A stretch of DNA of 64,000 nt from Salinimicrobium profundisediminis. GTDB taxonomy: Bacteria > Bacteroidota > Bacteroidia > Flavobacteriales > Flavobacteriaceae. Numbering within the stretch: the first letter of the stretch is position 1; every line of letters starts with the position of its first letter. The stretch is from positions 1 through 64,000 of the forward strand of contig NZ_JAPJDA010000008.1 in NCBI RefSeq assembly GCF_026241755.1, read 5' to 3'. This document shows positions 1-7,095 of this stretch, piece by piece. The notes beneath the pieces were generated by a model, which had not been told where the DNA came from, made no database searches, and saw only the letters and a list, made by a program, of their open reading frames with translations. Both the position numbers and the translations under genes were made by a program.

Positions 1-66
1 TACTTGAGCTCACGCTCAAAGATTACTATTTTTTTCACGCGAGGCAAGCCTCGGGGTATTTACCCT
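1..66. repeat. Cluster of three small hairpins at window edge
   Basis: Three perfect inverted repeats follow each other: TTGAGC/GCTCAA around a 4-base loop (about 4-19), CGAGGC/GCCTCG (about 40-53) and GGGTA/TACCC (about 54-65). They lie 3' of the DUF5606 gene on its coding strand. No T-tract follows on that strand, so a standard terminator is unlikely. It could be a small intergenic repeat element; no second copy is visible in this window. Confidence 0.4.
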
Positions 67-90
67 CCAAGAATAAATTTATTGTTGCGG

Positions 91-552
91 CTATTCTTCT
101 TCGCCGCCTGTATCATTTGGAGTCTTTTCGGTTTCTGAGCTTTCTTCGGAAGCATTTTCGTCTCCTTTAGAAAAGTTTATAATCCCTTTGCTCACCAACA
201 GGTTATACCACTGAATGATCTTCTTAATATCGCTGATATAAACGCGGTCTTCGTCATAATCGGGCAGCACTTCGCTGAAGTATTCTTCCAGTTTGGCCTT
301 AGATTCTTTATGACTTATAGCCTCTCCCCCATTTTCTTTATCATAGATCTTCTGAAATACCTCACGTAGAGGAACTTCTTCGCTGTAGGTATATATGGCA
401 ATCTCACTGAGAAGGCTCACATTGTGGCGCATGTTCACAGAGATTTTTTTTCCGTCTAACATAGATTCGGCTACAAATCCGCCCCGGGTTTGAGCCTTAA
501 GTTCATACAATCCCGGTTTTCCCGAAATTGATAACACTTTATCTAACTTCAT
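91..552 (-). CDS. DUF5606 family protein
   Basis: This 153-residue protein matches the small conserved Bacteroidota family DUF5606. The N-terminal half (about residues 1-60) is an SH3-like small-barrel type sequence with the pattern SGKPGLYELKAQTRGGFVAE. The middle holds a short helical segment, and the last 25 residues are an acidic, Ser/Glu-rich low-complexity tail. No signal peptide or membrane segment is visible. The molecular function is unknown. It is codirectional with def, 58 bases downstream of it, and may be cotranscribed with it, although a weak promoter can be drawn in the gap. The family assignment is confident; a role is not. Confidence 0.85.
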   Translation of the reverse strand: MKLDKVLSISGKPGLYELKAQTRGGFVAESMLDGKKISVNMRHNVSLLSEIAIYTYSEEVPLREVFQKIYDKENGGEAISHKESKAKLEEYFSEVLPDYDEDRVYISDIKKIIQWYNLLVSKGIINFSKGDENASEESSETEKTPNDTGGEEE

Positions 553-573
553 ATTTATTTAAATTTTGGATCG

Positions 574-604
574 CAAATATCTTACCTCCTGCCTAGAAAT
601 CAAA
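574..604 (-). promoter_or_regulatory. Weak candidate promoter for the DUF5606 gene
   Basis: On the minus strand a TTTG (about 601-604) lies 19 bases upstream of GATATTTG (about 574-581), one mismatch from TAnnTTTG. The start codon is 22 bases further on. Confidence 0.3.
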
Positions 605-609
605 AATAA

Positions 610-1200
610 TTAACGGCCTTTTTTTAATTCAGCAAACTTCATGCGGTAATCTACCTGTATCTTCCCTTTAGAGATATTGGTCAATTTGCCTTTTATAAGC
701 CTCTTTTTGAGACTACTTAGCTTATCTGTGAACAGGATTCCTTCGATATGATCGTATTCATGCTGAATCACACGCGCAGCAAGCCCTTTATAGCTTTGGG
801 TGTGCTTGTTAAAGTCTTCATCAAAATACTCGATAGTTATCTCAGGTTTTCTAAAGACATCTTCCCTAACATCAGGAATGCTGAGACAACCTTCATTAAA
901 AGCCCATTCATCTCCTTTTTCCTCAAGGATTTTTGCATTGATGAACACTTTTTTAAGAGAAGCCAGTTCTTTTCTCTCTTCTTCAGAAAGATCTTCATCT
1001 TCGGCAAACGGGGAAGTATCTATCATAAATATACGAATAGGAAGCCCCACCTGTGGTGCAGCCAACCCTACGCCATAGGCGCCGTACATTGTCTCCCACA
1101 TGTTTTCAATCAATTCTTTTAGTTTAGGATAATCGGCAGAAATATCTTTCGCTTTCTTTCTTAACACCGGATCTCCGTAAGCGGTTATTGGAAGTATCAT
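610..1200 (-). CDS. def: Peptide deformylase
   Basis: Removes the N-terminal formyl group from nascent proteins in the cytoplasm. All three family motifs are present: GVGLAAPQVGL (motif 1), EGCLSIP with the metal-binding Cys (motif 2) and QHEYDHIEG with the two metal-binding His and catalytic Glu (motif 3). I start it at the ATG at 1200, giving 196 residues beginning MILPITAYGDPVLR, as in homologues. The open frame continues 34 codons upstream to 1302, but that part runs through the direct repeats and into the S23 gene and looks non-coding. An S23-type gene separates it from ruvX. Confidence 0.95.
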   Translation of the reverse strand: MILPITAYGDPVLRKKAKDISADYPKLKELIENMWETMYGAYGVGLAAPQVGLPIRIFMIDTSPFAEDEDLSEEERKELASLKKVFINAKILEEKGDEWAFNEGCLSIPDVREDVFRKPEITIEYFDEDFNKHTQSYKGLAARVIQHEYDHIEGILFTDKLSSLKKRLIKGKLTNISKGKIQVDYRMKFAELKKGR

Positions 1201-1213
1201 GTTATTGTCTAAG

Positions 1214-1237
1214 GTATAATGTATATTGTATAATGTA
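1214..1237. repeat. Two direct copies of GTATAATGTA
   Basis: The 10-mer GTATAATGTA occurs twice with starts 14 bases apart, between the S23-type gene and the def start. It could mark the 3' boundary of an inserted S23 cassette or be part of a def promoter. Short AT-rich repeats also arise by chance. Confidence 0.4.
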
Positions 1238-1258
1238 ACTCTATCGTTTTTCTGTGCC

Positions 1259-1618
1259 TCAGGATCTCTCCTGCGACTTAACAGCAGTCTTTCTCGAAGC
1301 AATAAAAATTGCAGTCAATTGCCTTGCCTCCTCTAAAACAAGCTCATATGTTCCTTCCGTTAGAATATTCTCCTCTACGAGAAATTCAATCCAAAAAATA
1401 CACTCATCAGCTTCTTCTATTACTATGCTTAATTTAGAAATAAAAGATCGTTTTGTTTGCCCCAAATTGGCTGCACGATAATTTGCAGCCACAGAGGTTG
1501 ATGCCCTTATCAATTGCTTCTGTACATGATCCTGCAGAACTCCTTTAGGAAAAGAAAGAGCCAGTTTAACACATTTATGTGCAAAATTATTAGAACGTTT
1601 TCTAAGGTCTCTTTCCAT
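1259..1618 (-). CDS. Four-helix-bundle protein, S23 / 23S rRNA intervening-sequence type
   Basis: This 119-residue protein fits the four-helix-bundle family named after ORFs inside 23S rRNA intervening sequences. Typical features are an N-terminal basic helix, then IRASTSVAANYRAA (about residues 38-51), then SFISKLSIVIEEADECIFWIEFL (about 63-85) and a final helix. Stand-alone copies are common in Bacteroidota and their role is unknown; RNA binding has been suggested for the family. Here it sits alone between ruvX and def, on the same strand, preceded by heptamer repeats. It looks like an inserted cassette rather than a fixed operon member. Family confidence is high. Confidence 0.85.
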   Translation of the reverse strand: MERDLRKRSNNFAHKCVKLALSFPKGVLQDHVQKQLIRASTSVAANYRAANLGQTKRSFISKLSIVIEEADECIFWIEFLVEENILTEGTYELVLEEARQLTAIFIASRKTAVKSQERS

Positions 1619-1637
1619 ATCAACTCTAAATTAATTC

Positions 1638-1672
1638 TTATCTCTTATCCCTTATTCCTTACCCCTTAATCA
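1638..1672 (-). repeat. Heptamer repeat tract upstream of the S23-type gene
   Basis: Read on the plus strand, this tract is five imperfect seven-base units: TTATCTC, TTATCCC, TTATTCC, TTACCCC, TTAATCA. On the minus strand it is a GGGATAA-like ladder between the ruvX stop and the S23 start, with the last unit touching the ruvX stop codon. Confidence 0.6.
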
Positions 1673-2077
1673 TTTATAAAGGTAGCTTTGCAAAATAATT
1701 GTCGCGCTTATTTCGTCTACAAGGGCTTTGTTTTGCCTTTGCTTCTTTTTAAGTCCGCTGTCAATCATTGACTGGAAAGCCATTTTGGAGGTAAAACGTT
1801 CGTCTACTCTTTCGAGCTTCATTTCGGGAAAAATTTCCCTGAACTTTTTCAGGAATTCCTGGATATTAACTTCGCTTTGCGAGGCCGTACTGTCCATTTG
1901 TTTTGGTTCACCCAGCAAAATAAGCTCAACATTTTCTTCGGAAAAATATTTTTTCAGAAAAGTCAAAAGTTCAGCTGTGGGAACAGTGGTGAGTCCCGAG
2001 GCTATAATTTTTAGCTCATCAGAAACCGCAACCCCCGTGCGTTTGGTACCATAATCAAGTGCGAGTATCCTTCCCAT
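1670..2077 (-). CDS. ruvX: Putative pre-16S rRNA nuclease / Holliday junction resolvase-like YqgF
   Basis: This 135-residue cytoplasmic protein has the RNase H-like fold of the YqgF/RuvX family. The acidic motif RILALDYGTKRTGVAVSD begins at residue 3, LLGEPKQMD lies near residue 55, the VDERFTS motif near 95, and the C-terminal KALVDEISATIILQSYL helix carries the last conserved acidic residue. Family members are linked to 16S rRNA 5' end maturation; resolvase activity was an earlier proposal. It starts at the ATG at 2077, with a good promoter just upstream, and is divergent from dapD. Confidence 0.93.
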   Translation of the reverse strand: MGRILALDYGTKRTGVAVSDELKIIASGLTTVPTAELLTFLKKYFSEENVELILLGEPKQMDSTASQSEVNIQEFLKKFREIFPEMKLERVDERFTSKMAFQSMIDSGLKKKQRQNKALVDEISATIILQSYLYK

Positions 2078-2087
2078 AATTCAGCTG

Positions 2088-2117
2088 CAAAGATACGTCT
2101 TAATTCGAGAACCCAAA
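2088..2117 (-). promoter_or_regulatory. Promoter of ruvX
   Basis: On the minus strand a TTTG (about 2114-2117) is followed after 18 bases by TATCTTTG (about 2088-2095), an exact TAnnTTTG box. Predicted transcription would start a few bases before the ATG at 2077, so the leader would be very short. Confidence 0.6.
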
Positions 2118-2174
2118 AACAAGTCAATACCCGCCACACAGCTAAAGGCTTCGGCTAATTCAAGTTAAATGTAT

Positions 2175-2182
2175 TACCTTCG
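2175..2182 (+). promoter_or_regulatory. Candidate -7 box for dapD
   Basis: TACCTTCG is one base from the TAnnTTTG box and is about 117 bases upstream of the dapD ATG. No clear -33 element is seen. The dispersed palindrome at 2212 would lie in the leader RNA. Confidence 0.3.
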
Positions 2183-2211
2183 CACCGCTAAAAGCCGGCA
2201 CAAAAAAAGCC

Positions 2212-2234
2212 TTTCAAAAATGCCATTTTTGACA
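2212..2234. repeat. Dispersed palindrome, copy 1
   Basis: The right arm is CATTTTTGACA; the left arm is TTTCAAAAATG, one base from the perfect complement. It lies between ruvX and dapD, 65 bases before the dapD start. It belongs to the family described at 42209. Confidence 0.7.
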
Positions 2235-2298
2235 GATATTTCTACCGGAATTTGATTCCGGATTGTGCAAATGATTTAAAACAGGAAAAATACTGAGC

Positions 2299-3114
2299 AT
2301 GGAACATTTAAAAGACATCATAGAAAAAGCCTGGGACAACAGGGAACTTCTAAATACATCTGAAACTACCAACGCCATAAGAGAGGTAATTGAACTTTTG
2401 GACAACGGGAAACTACGTGTTGCCGAACCCACAGCCGAAGGATGGCAGGTAAACGAATGGGTGAAGAAAGCTGTAGTGCTGTATTTCCCTATTCAGAAAA
2501 TGGAGACTTTAGAAGCAGGCATCTTTGAATATCACGATAAAATCCCCCTTAAAAAAGGATATAAGGAAAAAGGGATACGAGTGGTGCCAAACGCAGTAGC
2601 CCGCCATGGAGCATACATTTCAAGCGGTGTGATCATGATGCCAAGCTATGTGAATATTGGAGCTTATGTTGATGAAGGCACTATGGTTGACACCTGGGCA
2701 ACAGTAGGTAGCTGTGCCCAAATTGGAAAAAACGTACATTTGAGTGGCGGCGTTGGTATTGGAGGCGTTCTTGAACCATTACAGGCCGCACCGGTAATTA
2801 TCGAAGATAATGCCTTTTTAGGATCCAGAAGTATCGTGGTTGAAGGTGTAAAGGTCGAAAAAGAAGCTGTTTTGGGTGCCAATGTAGTTCTTACCGCCTC
2901 TACAAAAATTATTGATGTTACCGGCGATGAACCTGTAGAGATGAAAGGTATTGTACCTGCCCGTTCGGTGGTAATACCCGGAAGCTACACAAAAAAGTTC
3001 CCTGCAGGAGAATACCAGGTGCCATGTGCCCTGATCATTGGGAAAAGAAAAGAAAGCACCAACAAAAAAACTTCTCTTAACGATGCACTAAGAGAACACA
3101 ATGTGGCTGTATAG
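2299..3114 (+). CDS. dapD: 2,3,4,5-tetrahydropyridine-2,6-dicarboxylate N-succinyltransferase
   Basis: Catalyses the succinyl-CoA-dependent acylation step of the lysine/meso-diaminopimelate pathway in the cytoplasm. The 271-residue length fits DapD. An N-terminal helical domain (about 1-100) is followed by a left-handed beta-helix of hexapeptide repeats. Recognisable segments include VPNAVARHGAYISSGVIMMP, YVDEGTMVDTWATVGSCAQIG and HLSGGVGIGGVLEP. The C-terminal part holds GIVPARSVVIPGS. It starts at an ATG preceded by an AT-rich leader and stands alone, divergent from ruvX and 80 bases upstream of the GT9 gene. Confidence 0.95.
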   Translation: MEHLKDIIEKAWDNRELLNTSETTNAIREVIELLDNGKLRVAEPTAEGWQVNEWVKKAVVLYFPIQKMETLEAGIFEYHDKIPLKKGYKEKGIRVVPNAVARHGAYISSGVIMMPSYVNIGAYVDEGTMVDTWATVGSCAQIGKNVHLSGGVGIGGVLEPLQAAPVIIEDNAFLGSRSIVVEGVKVEKEAVLGANVVLTASTKIIDVTGDEPVEMKGIVPARSVVIPGSYTKKFPAGEYQVPCALIIGKRKESTNKKTSLNDALREHNVAV

Positions 3115-3194
3115 CTCACTTTTTCATTCTGTTGGAAAGAACATATTCGGTCTGTGTAAGTAAAGGAATTCTCTCCTTTGGAGGGATTAGTTAA

Positions 3195-4262
3195 ATGAAG
3201 GTATTGATCATACAGCAAAAAATGATTGGGGATGTACTTACATCCTCAATCTTATTTGAAGCCCTTCACAAGAAGTTCCCAAAAGCAGAACTTCATTACC
3301 TCATTCAGCCTCACACTTTACCGGTTGTTGAGAACAATCCTTTTATTGACAAATTCATTATTTATAATTCGGGGCTTAATAAGAACCCCTTCAGGTTTCT
3401 GCAGTTTGTTAATCGCATCAGGCAAGAAGAATACACCCATGTCATCGATATATATTCCAAGATAAGTACAGGAATAATTTCCTTATTATCGGGAGCTAGC
3501 TGCAGGCTGAGTTATCATAAGAAATATACCAGTCCTTTTTACTCACAAACCTTTCAGAATATAAAAAATCCGTCTACCTGTGCCGGGCTGGCTATAGAAA
3601 ACAGAATGCAGTTTTTACAGGCCTTTCATACGGATTTTCCTATGCATTCCCGTCCAAAAATATACCTGGAAAAGCTTCAGAAAGAAAAAGCCGCTACTCA
3701 TCTTGAACAAGGCGGAATTTGTCATAGTAATCCTCTTATTATGTGTGGGATTTTAGGAAGCTCCGGCAACAAGAGCTATCCTCCTGCTTATATGTCCAAA
3801 CTTCTCGATACCGTGGCTAACCAGGTAAAGGATAGTCAGATTTTATTTAATTATTCACCATCACAGGAAAAAGAAGCTATTGCTATCTATAACCTATGCT
3901 CTGAAACCACCAGGTCCAGGATATTTTTCAACCTATACGCCAGGGAACTGGCAGATTATATTTCAAATTGTGCCAACTGTGATATTTTCATAGGAAATGA
4001 AGGTGGAGCAGCTAATATTGCCAAAGCACTGGCAGTCCCTACTTTTTCTATACATTCCCCTTCTATAAAAAAGAATTACTGGGGAATTTACTGTGATGAC
4101 AGAGATAAAGTTTCTGTTCATCTGGAAGACTATGAGCCCAGCCTTTTTCAGAATAAAAAAGAAAAGGAAATTAGGGCAAAAAACCTGAAATACTATAAAG
4201 TGTTTAGACCTGAATTAATTCAACCAAAGCTGGAATCCTTTCTTAAAAACCTCGACCTATGA
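3195..4262 (+). CDS. Glycosyltransferase family 9 (heptosyltransferase-like)
   Basis: This 355-residue protein has the two-Rossmann GT-B architecture of family GT9 (lipopolysaccharide heptosyltransferases). It opens with KVLIIQQKMIGDVLTSSILF, the usual N-terminal motif. The C-terminal domain has FIGNEGGAANIAKALAVPTFSIHSP (about residues 270-294), the nucleotide-sugar-binding loop in which Asp-Ser-Gly of classical members is Asn-Glu-Gly-Gly. No signal peptide is seen; it should act on the inner face of the inner membrane. It overlaps the next gene by 4 bases (ATGA), so the two are translationally coupled. The sugar donor cannot be told from sequence. Confidence 0.85.
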   Translation: MKVLIIQQKMIGDVLTSSILFEALHKKFPKAELHYLIQPHTLPVVENNPFIDKFIIYNSGLNKNPFRFLQFVNRIRQEEYTHVIDIYSKISTGIISLLSGASCRLSYHKKYTSPFYSQTFQNIKNPSTCAGLAIENRMQFLQAFHTDFPMHSRPKIYLEKLQKEKAATHLEQGGICHSNPLIMCGILGSSGNKSYPPAYMSKLLDTVANQVKDSQILFNYSPSQEKEAIAIYNLCSETTRSRIFFNLYARELADYISNCANCDIFIGNEGGAANIAKALAVPTFSIHSPSIKKNYWGIYCDDRDKVSVHLEDYEPSLFQNKKEKEIRAKNLKYYKVFRPELIQPKLESFLKNLDL

Positions 4263-5323
4263 ATTATCGCTTCCTAATCTACATTAGCTATTCATACGCA
4301 TTCCCTATTGGAGAGCCACTGGAGAAAGAAATTTTAGCACGTGGATATGAGGTAAAATGGTTTGCCGACCGGGAAGAGACCCGAGAAAAAATCAGCAGTG
4401 AAAAACAAGCACTTGATAACATTAAAGAGGTTATGGATTATCAACCTCACGTGGTTCTAAGTATCACTAATACCATTGCCGATTTTATTCCAGGGCTAAA
4501 AGTTCAGGTGTTTCATGGCTTTGAAACCAGCAAAAGAAACTTTAAAAAAGGACATTTCAGGATAAGAGGTTTCTTTGATCTTTACTGTACACACGGGCCT
4601 TCAACCACTCAAATATTTTTAGAACTGCAAAAAAAACACAAACACTTCGAGGTACGCGAGACAGGTTGGCCCAAACTGGATCCTCTTTTTCCTGTACATG
4701 ATGAACCCAGGGAAAAACCGTGTATTCTGGTTGCCTCAACATTTACCGAACGACTTAGCCTCGCCTATAATGATGATGTGGTCAAAGAAATTACGCGACT
4801 TTCAAAAAGGGGAGAATGGGAGTTTAAGGTAGTACTGCATCCAAAATTGCCTGAAGAAATCGTTAATAAATTTCGGGAAATTCAGAATGAAAATCTCACC
4901 TATTATGAAACCACTAACCTAATTCCTCTTTTTAAGGAAGCAGATGTGTTGCTTGCAGATTCTACCTCGGTTATTACAGAGTTCTTACTGCAGGAAAAAC
5001 CGGTGGTTACCTTTAGAAATTCTAAACCCGGACCACAGCTCATTAATGTTACTGAAGTAAGGGATGTGGAAGTTGCACTTACCGAAGCTCTCGACCCACA
5101 AGTACAACTTCTGGAAAACATCAAGGAATTTAATCAGAGAGTGCATCCGTATAAGGATGGAATATCCAGCAAAAGACTAATTGATGCTTGCCTGGAATTT
5201 CTTCACGCAGACAAAACAGAACTTAAGCCGAAACCCTGGAACCTTATAAGGAAATTTAAAGAACGAAGAAAGCTTAGTTATTTTCCACTTAAAACATATC
5301 GGAGACCCCCAACCATTAAATAA
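4259..5323 (+). CDS. CDP-glycerol glycerophosphotransferase-like protein
   Basis: This 354-residue protein resembles the C-terminal GT-B-like domain of the Glyphos_transf family, which polymerises polyol phosphates in teichoic acids and some capsules. Matching features are the HGFETSKRNF segment near residue 85, TGWPKLDPLF near residue 135, and LLADSTSVITEFLLQEKPVV (about 235-254) with the Ser/Thr-Glu phosphate-binding residues. No membrane segment is present. In Gram-negatives such genes sit in capsule or O-antigen loci. Coupling to the GT9 gene and the Stealth gene downstream point to a phosphate-containing surface glycan. The substrate is inferred only by family. Confidence 0.75.
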   Translation: MNYRFLIYISYSYAFPIGEPLEKEILARGYEVKWFADREETREKISSEKQALDNIKEVMDYQPHVVLSITNTIADFIPGLKVQVFHGFETSKRNFKKGHFRIRGFFDLYCTHGPSTTQIFLELQKKHKHFEVRETGWPKLDPLFPVHDEPREKPCILVASTFTERLSLAYNDDVVKEITRLSKRGEWEFKVVLHPKLPEEIVNKFREIQNENLTYYETTNLIPLFKEADVLLADSTSVITEFLLQEKPVVTFRNSKPGPQLINVTEVRDVEVALTEALDPQVQLLENIKEFNQRVHPYKDGISSKRLIDACLEFLHADKTELKPKPWNLIRKFKERRKLSYFPLKTYRRPPTIK

Positions 5324-5478
5324 CACCAACTAATTATACTTTTTTTACTATTATTGTGATTTTCATGATTTTAGTATACCTATAACCATGATCTATAAAG
5401 ATTATCCATAATTTTGGTATTATTTATTTCTCAAAATTAACTTCCTGAAATAAAAATCTCTGATTAAACTCTTACTGA

Positions 5479-6468
5479 ATGACAAAACCTGTAGAAAATA
5501 TTCAAGTTGATGCCGTTATCACGTGGGTGAATGGAAATGATAGAAATTGGCAGGAAAAGATTAATACTTATTCTGAATCTAAAATTAATTTCTCTTCTAA
5601 AAACCACCTTAAAAGATATAATTCAATTGGAGAAATAGACATTGCAATTAAATCGATAATTAAATTTGCTCCTTTTATTAAGAATATTTTCCTGGTAACC
5701 GATAATCAGTCGCCTGAGTCCTTTGATTCCCTGCAATCACTTGCTCTAAAGAATGGAGTAAACCTTGAACTTGTTGATCACAAAGTTATTTTTAGGGGTT
5801 TTGAAGAATATCTACCCACTTTCAACTCGTGCTCCATTATCTCTATGTTATTTAAGATACCCAACTTATCTGAGCACTTTATTATTTTCAATGATGATAC
5901 TTTCATAATGAAAGAAACATCAGTAGATGATTTTTTTATTGATGGAGAACCCATTATAAGAGGTGAATGGCAACAGTTTAATGAGAACAGGGTATTAAGA
6001 AAAAAATACCATGCTGTGTTGAATCTTTTGAACATTCCCATAAAGAAGAAAAATACGGGGTTTAAGAGATTACAACAAAATAGCGCCAGATTAGCTCAAA
6101 TGGATAAGTATGTTAGACGTTTCCACACTCCGGTTAGTGTTAGAAAGTCAACTCTTGTTAACTTTTTTAAACAAGATTCTGTATTAAGAGAAAACATCCA
6201 GCACAGGTTTAGAAATGAAAATCAATTTATTTTATCTTCCTTATCTGAGCATCTGGAAATTCAAAATGATACTTATCATTATCGGAATTATTCACAACTA
6301 ACATATTTTAGATCATACAAAAATCTATGGTTGACCAAGTTAAAGCTGAAGTGGTATAAAAAAGATCAGAGAAAACTTTTCGTCACCTTCCAAAGTTTGG
6401 ATATGGCAAACGATAAAATATTAGATTATATTTTGAATTGGATAGAAAAACAACTTAACAATAACTAA
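5479..6468 (+). CDS. Stealth-family sugar-phosphate transferase
   Basis: This 329-residue protein carries the Stealth conserved regions: CR1 with DAVITWVNGNDRNW (about residues 11-24), CR2 with GEIDIAIKSIIKFAPFIKN and the VTDNQSP segment (about 54-80) plus FNDDTFI (about 139-145), CR3 with RRFHTPVSVRK, and a C-terminal CR4-like part. Stealth proteins transfer hexose-1-phosphates to make phosphodiester-linked capsular polysaccharides. The gene is visibly more AT-rich than its neighbours and has its own 155-base AT-rich upstream gap, which suggests separate acquisition. With the two preceding genes it forms a small surface-polymer cluster. It converges on the AgaS remnant. Confidence 0.88.
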   Translation: MTKPVENIQVDAVITWVNGNDRNWQEKINTYSESKINFSSKNHLKRYNSIGEIDIAIKSIIKFAPFIKNIFLVTDNQSPESFDSLQSLALKNGVNLELVDHKVIFRGFEEYLPTFNSCSIISMLFKIPNLSEHFIIFNDDTFIMKETSVDDFFIDGEPIIRGEWQQFNENRVLRKKYHAVLNLLNIPIKKKNTGFKRLQQNSARLAQMDKYVRRFHTPVSVRKSTLVNFFKQDSVLRENIQHRFRNENQFILSSLSEHLEIQNDTYHYRNYSQLTYFRSYKNLWLTKLKLKWYKKDQRKLFVTFQSLDMANDKILDYILNWIEKQLNNN

Positions 6469-6480
6469 AAAGTTCCTATT

Positions 6481-6690
6481 TTAAAGCTGCAAAGCGAAAG
6501 CCAAAGAAACTTTATTCCCCCCAGCACCAGCCAGGAGAACCTGCAATTCCTTTTTTTGCCAAAATAGGCTGTAAATATTCATTTATTTCCTTCGATCTCT
6601 GCTGAATCAATTCAAAGGTTAACCGCCATATTTCGGGCTGCCCTGTAATTTCCTGTTGCGTGTATATATTCACAAATTCTGTTTTAAGAT
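6481..6690 (-). pseudogene. Remnant of an AgaS-type SIS-domain sugar isomerase/deaminase, frameshifted
   Basis: Read on the minus strand, one frame gives YTQQEITGQPEIWRLTFEL then IQQRSKEINEYLQPILAKKG. This closely fits the N-terminus of AgaS/tagatose-6-phosphate isomerase-like SIS proteins, which begin with T-x-x-E-I-x-x-Q-P-x-x-W. After a run of seven A the reading moves by one base and continues as LQVLLAGAGG, matching the first SIS strand and phosphate loop (IILTGAGTS in relatives), then stops at about 6481. The rest of the usual roughly 380-residue protein is missing. No intact start is seen. AgaS acts on GalN-6-P or tagatose-6-P, which fits the neighbouring GalNAc-directed locus. The family call is recognition by eye. 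Confidence 0.7.
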
Positions 6691-6787
6691 GGGTGATAAA
6701 GTTGACAATTTAAATGTTCAACTAAAACTATGAAAAAATTTGTCTTTACAAAAGACAATGAAATATTTCGGAAATTAGAAACATTCG

Positions 6788-6807
6788 TTTAGCTATTATT
6801 TAGCTAA
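6788..6807. promoter_or_regulatory. Paired TTTAGCTA repeats upstream of susC
   Basis: TTTAGCTA occurs twice with starts 11 bases apart, one helical turn. The second copy contains the perfect palindrome TTAGCTAA. It lies about 170 bases upstream of the predicted promoter. This spacing suits a dimeric activator site, but no regulator is encoded beside it. Confidence 0.35.
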
Positions 6808-6975
6808 TTAATACTTCCGAATTTGAATTAATTTATATACACCTCCAATTTTACAATTTTAAAAAAAATTTTCAAAATTGAGGCAAAACCCCTATATCAT
6901 AAGGCATACGTTACAAAATATACATTCACAAACAGCAAAACATTCATAATTCCATAAATAATTATTAATATTTTG

Positions 6976-7006
6976 TTTGGAATTAATACGCAAAAATATA
7001 ACTTAG
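6976..7006 (+). promoter_or_regulatory. Promoter of the susC-led PUL operon
   Basis: TTTG (about 6976-6979), 19 bases, then TAACTTAG (about 6999-7006), one base from TAnnTTTG. Spacing fits the Bacteroidota -33/-7 promoter. The predicted leader before the ATG at 7096 is about 80 bases. Confidence 0.5.
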
Positions 7007-7095
7007 CAGAAGTTATCGAAGAATAAATTCTTTCGTTTACTATTTAATTTCTGTTGAACTTCTTAAAACTAACCAAAAACAACCCTACCAGACTT

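Larger units (their letters stand above)
6469..7095. other. Long intergenic region upstream of susC
   Basis: The left third holds the AgaS-type pseudogene on the minus strand (about 6481-6690). The rest is very AT-rich and holds the candidate regulatory repeats at 6788-6807 and the susC promoter at about 6976-7006. I see no complete gene. Confidence 0.7.

Noticed and set aside
1201-1302. N-terminal extension of peptide deformylase
   Set aside because: Homologues begin at MILPITAYGDPVLR. The extra 34 codons cover a direct repeat and overlap the S23 gene.
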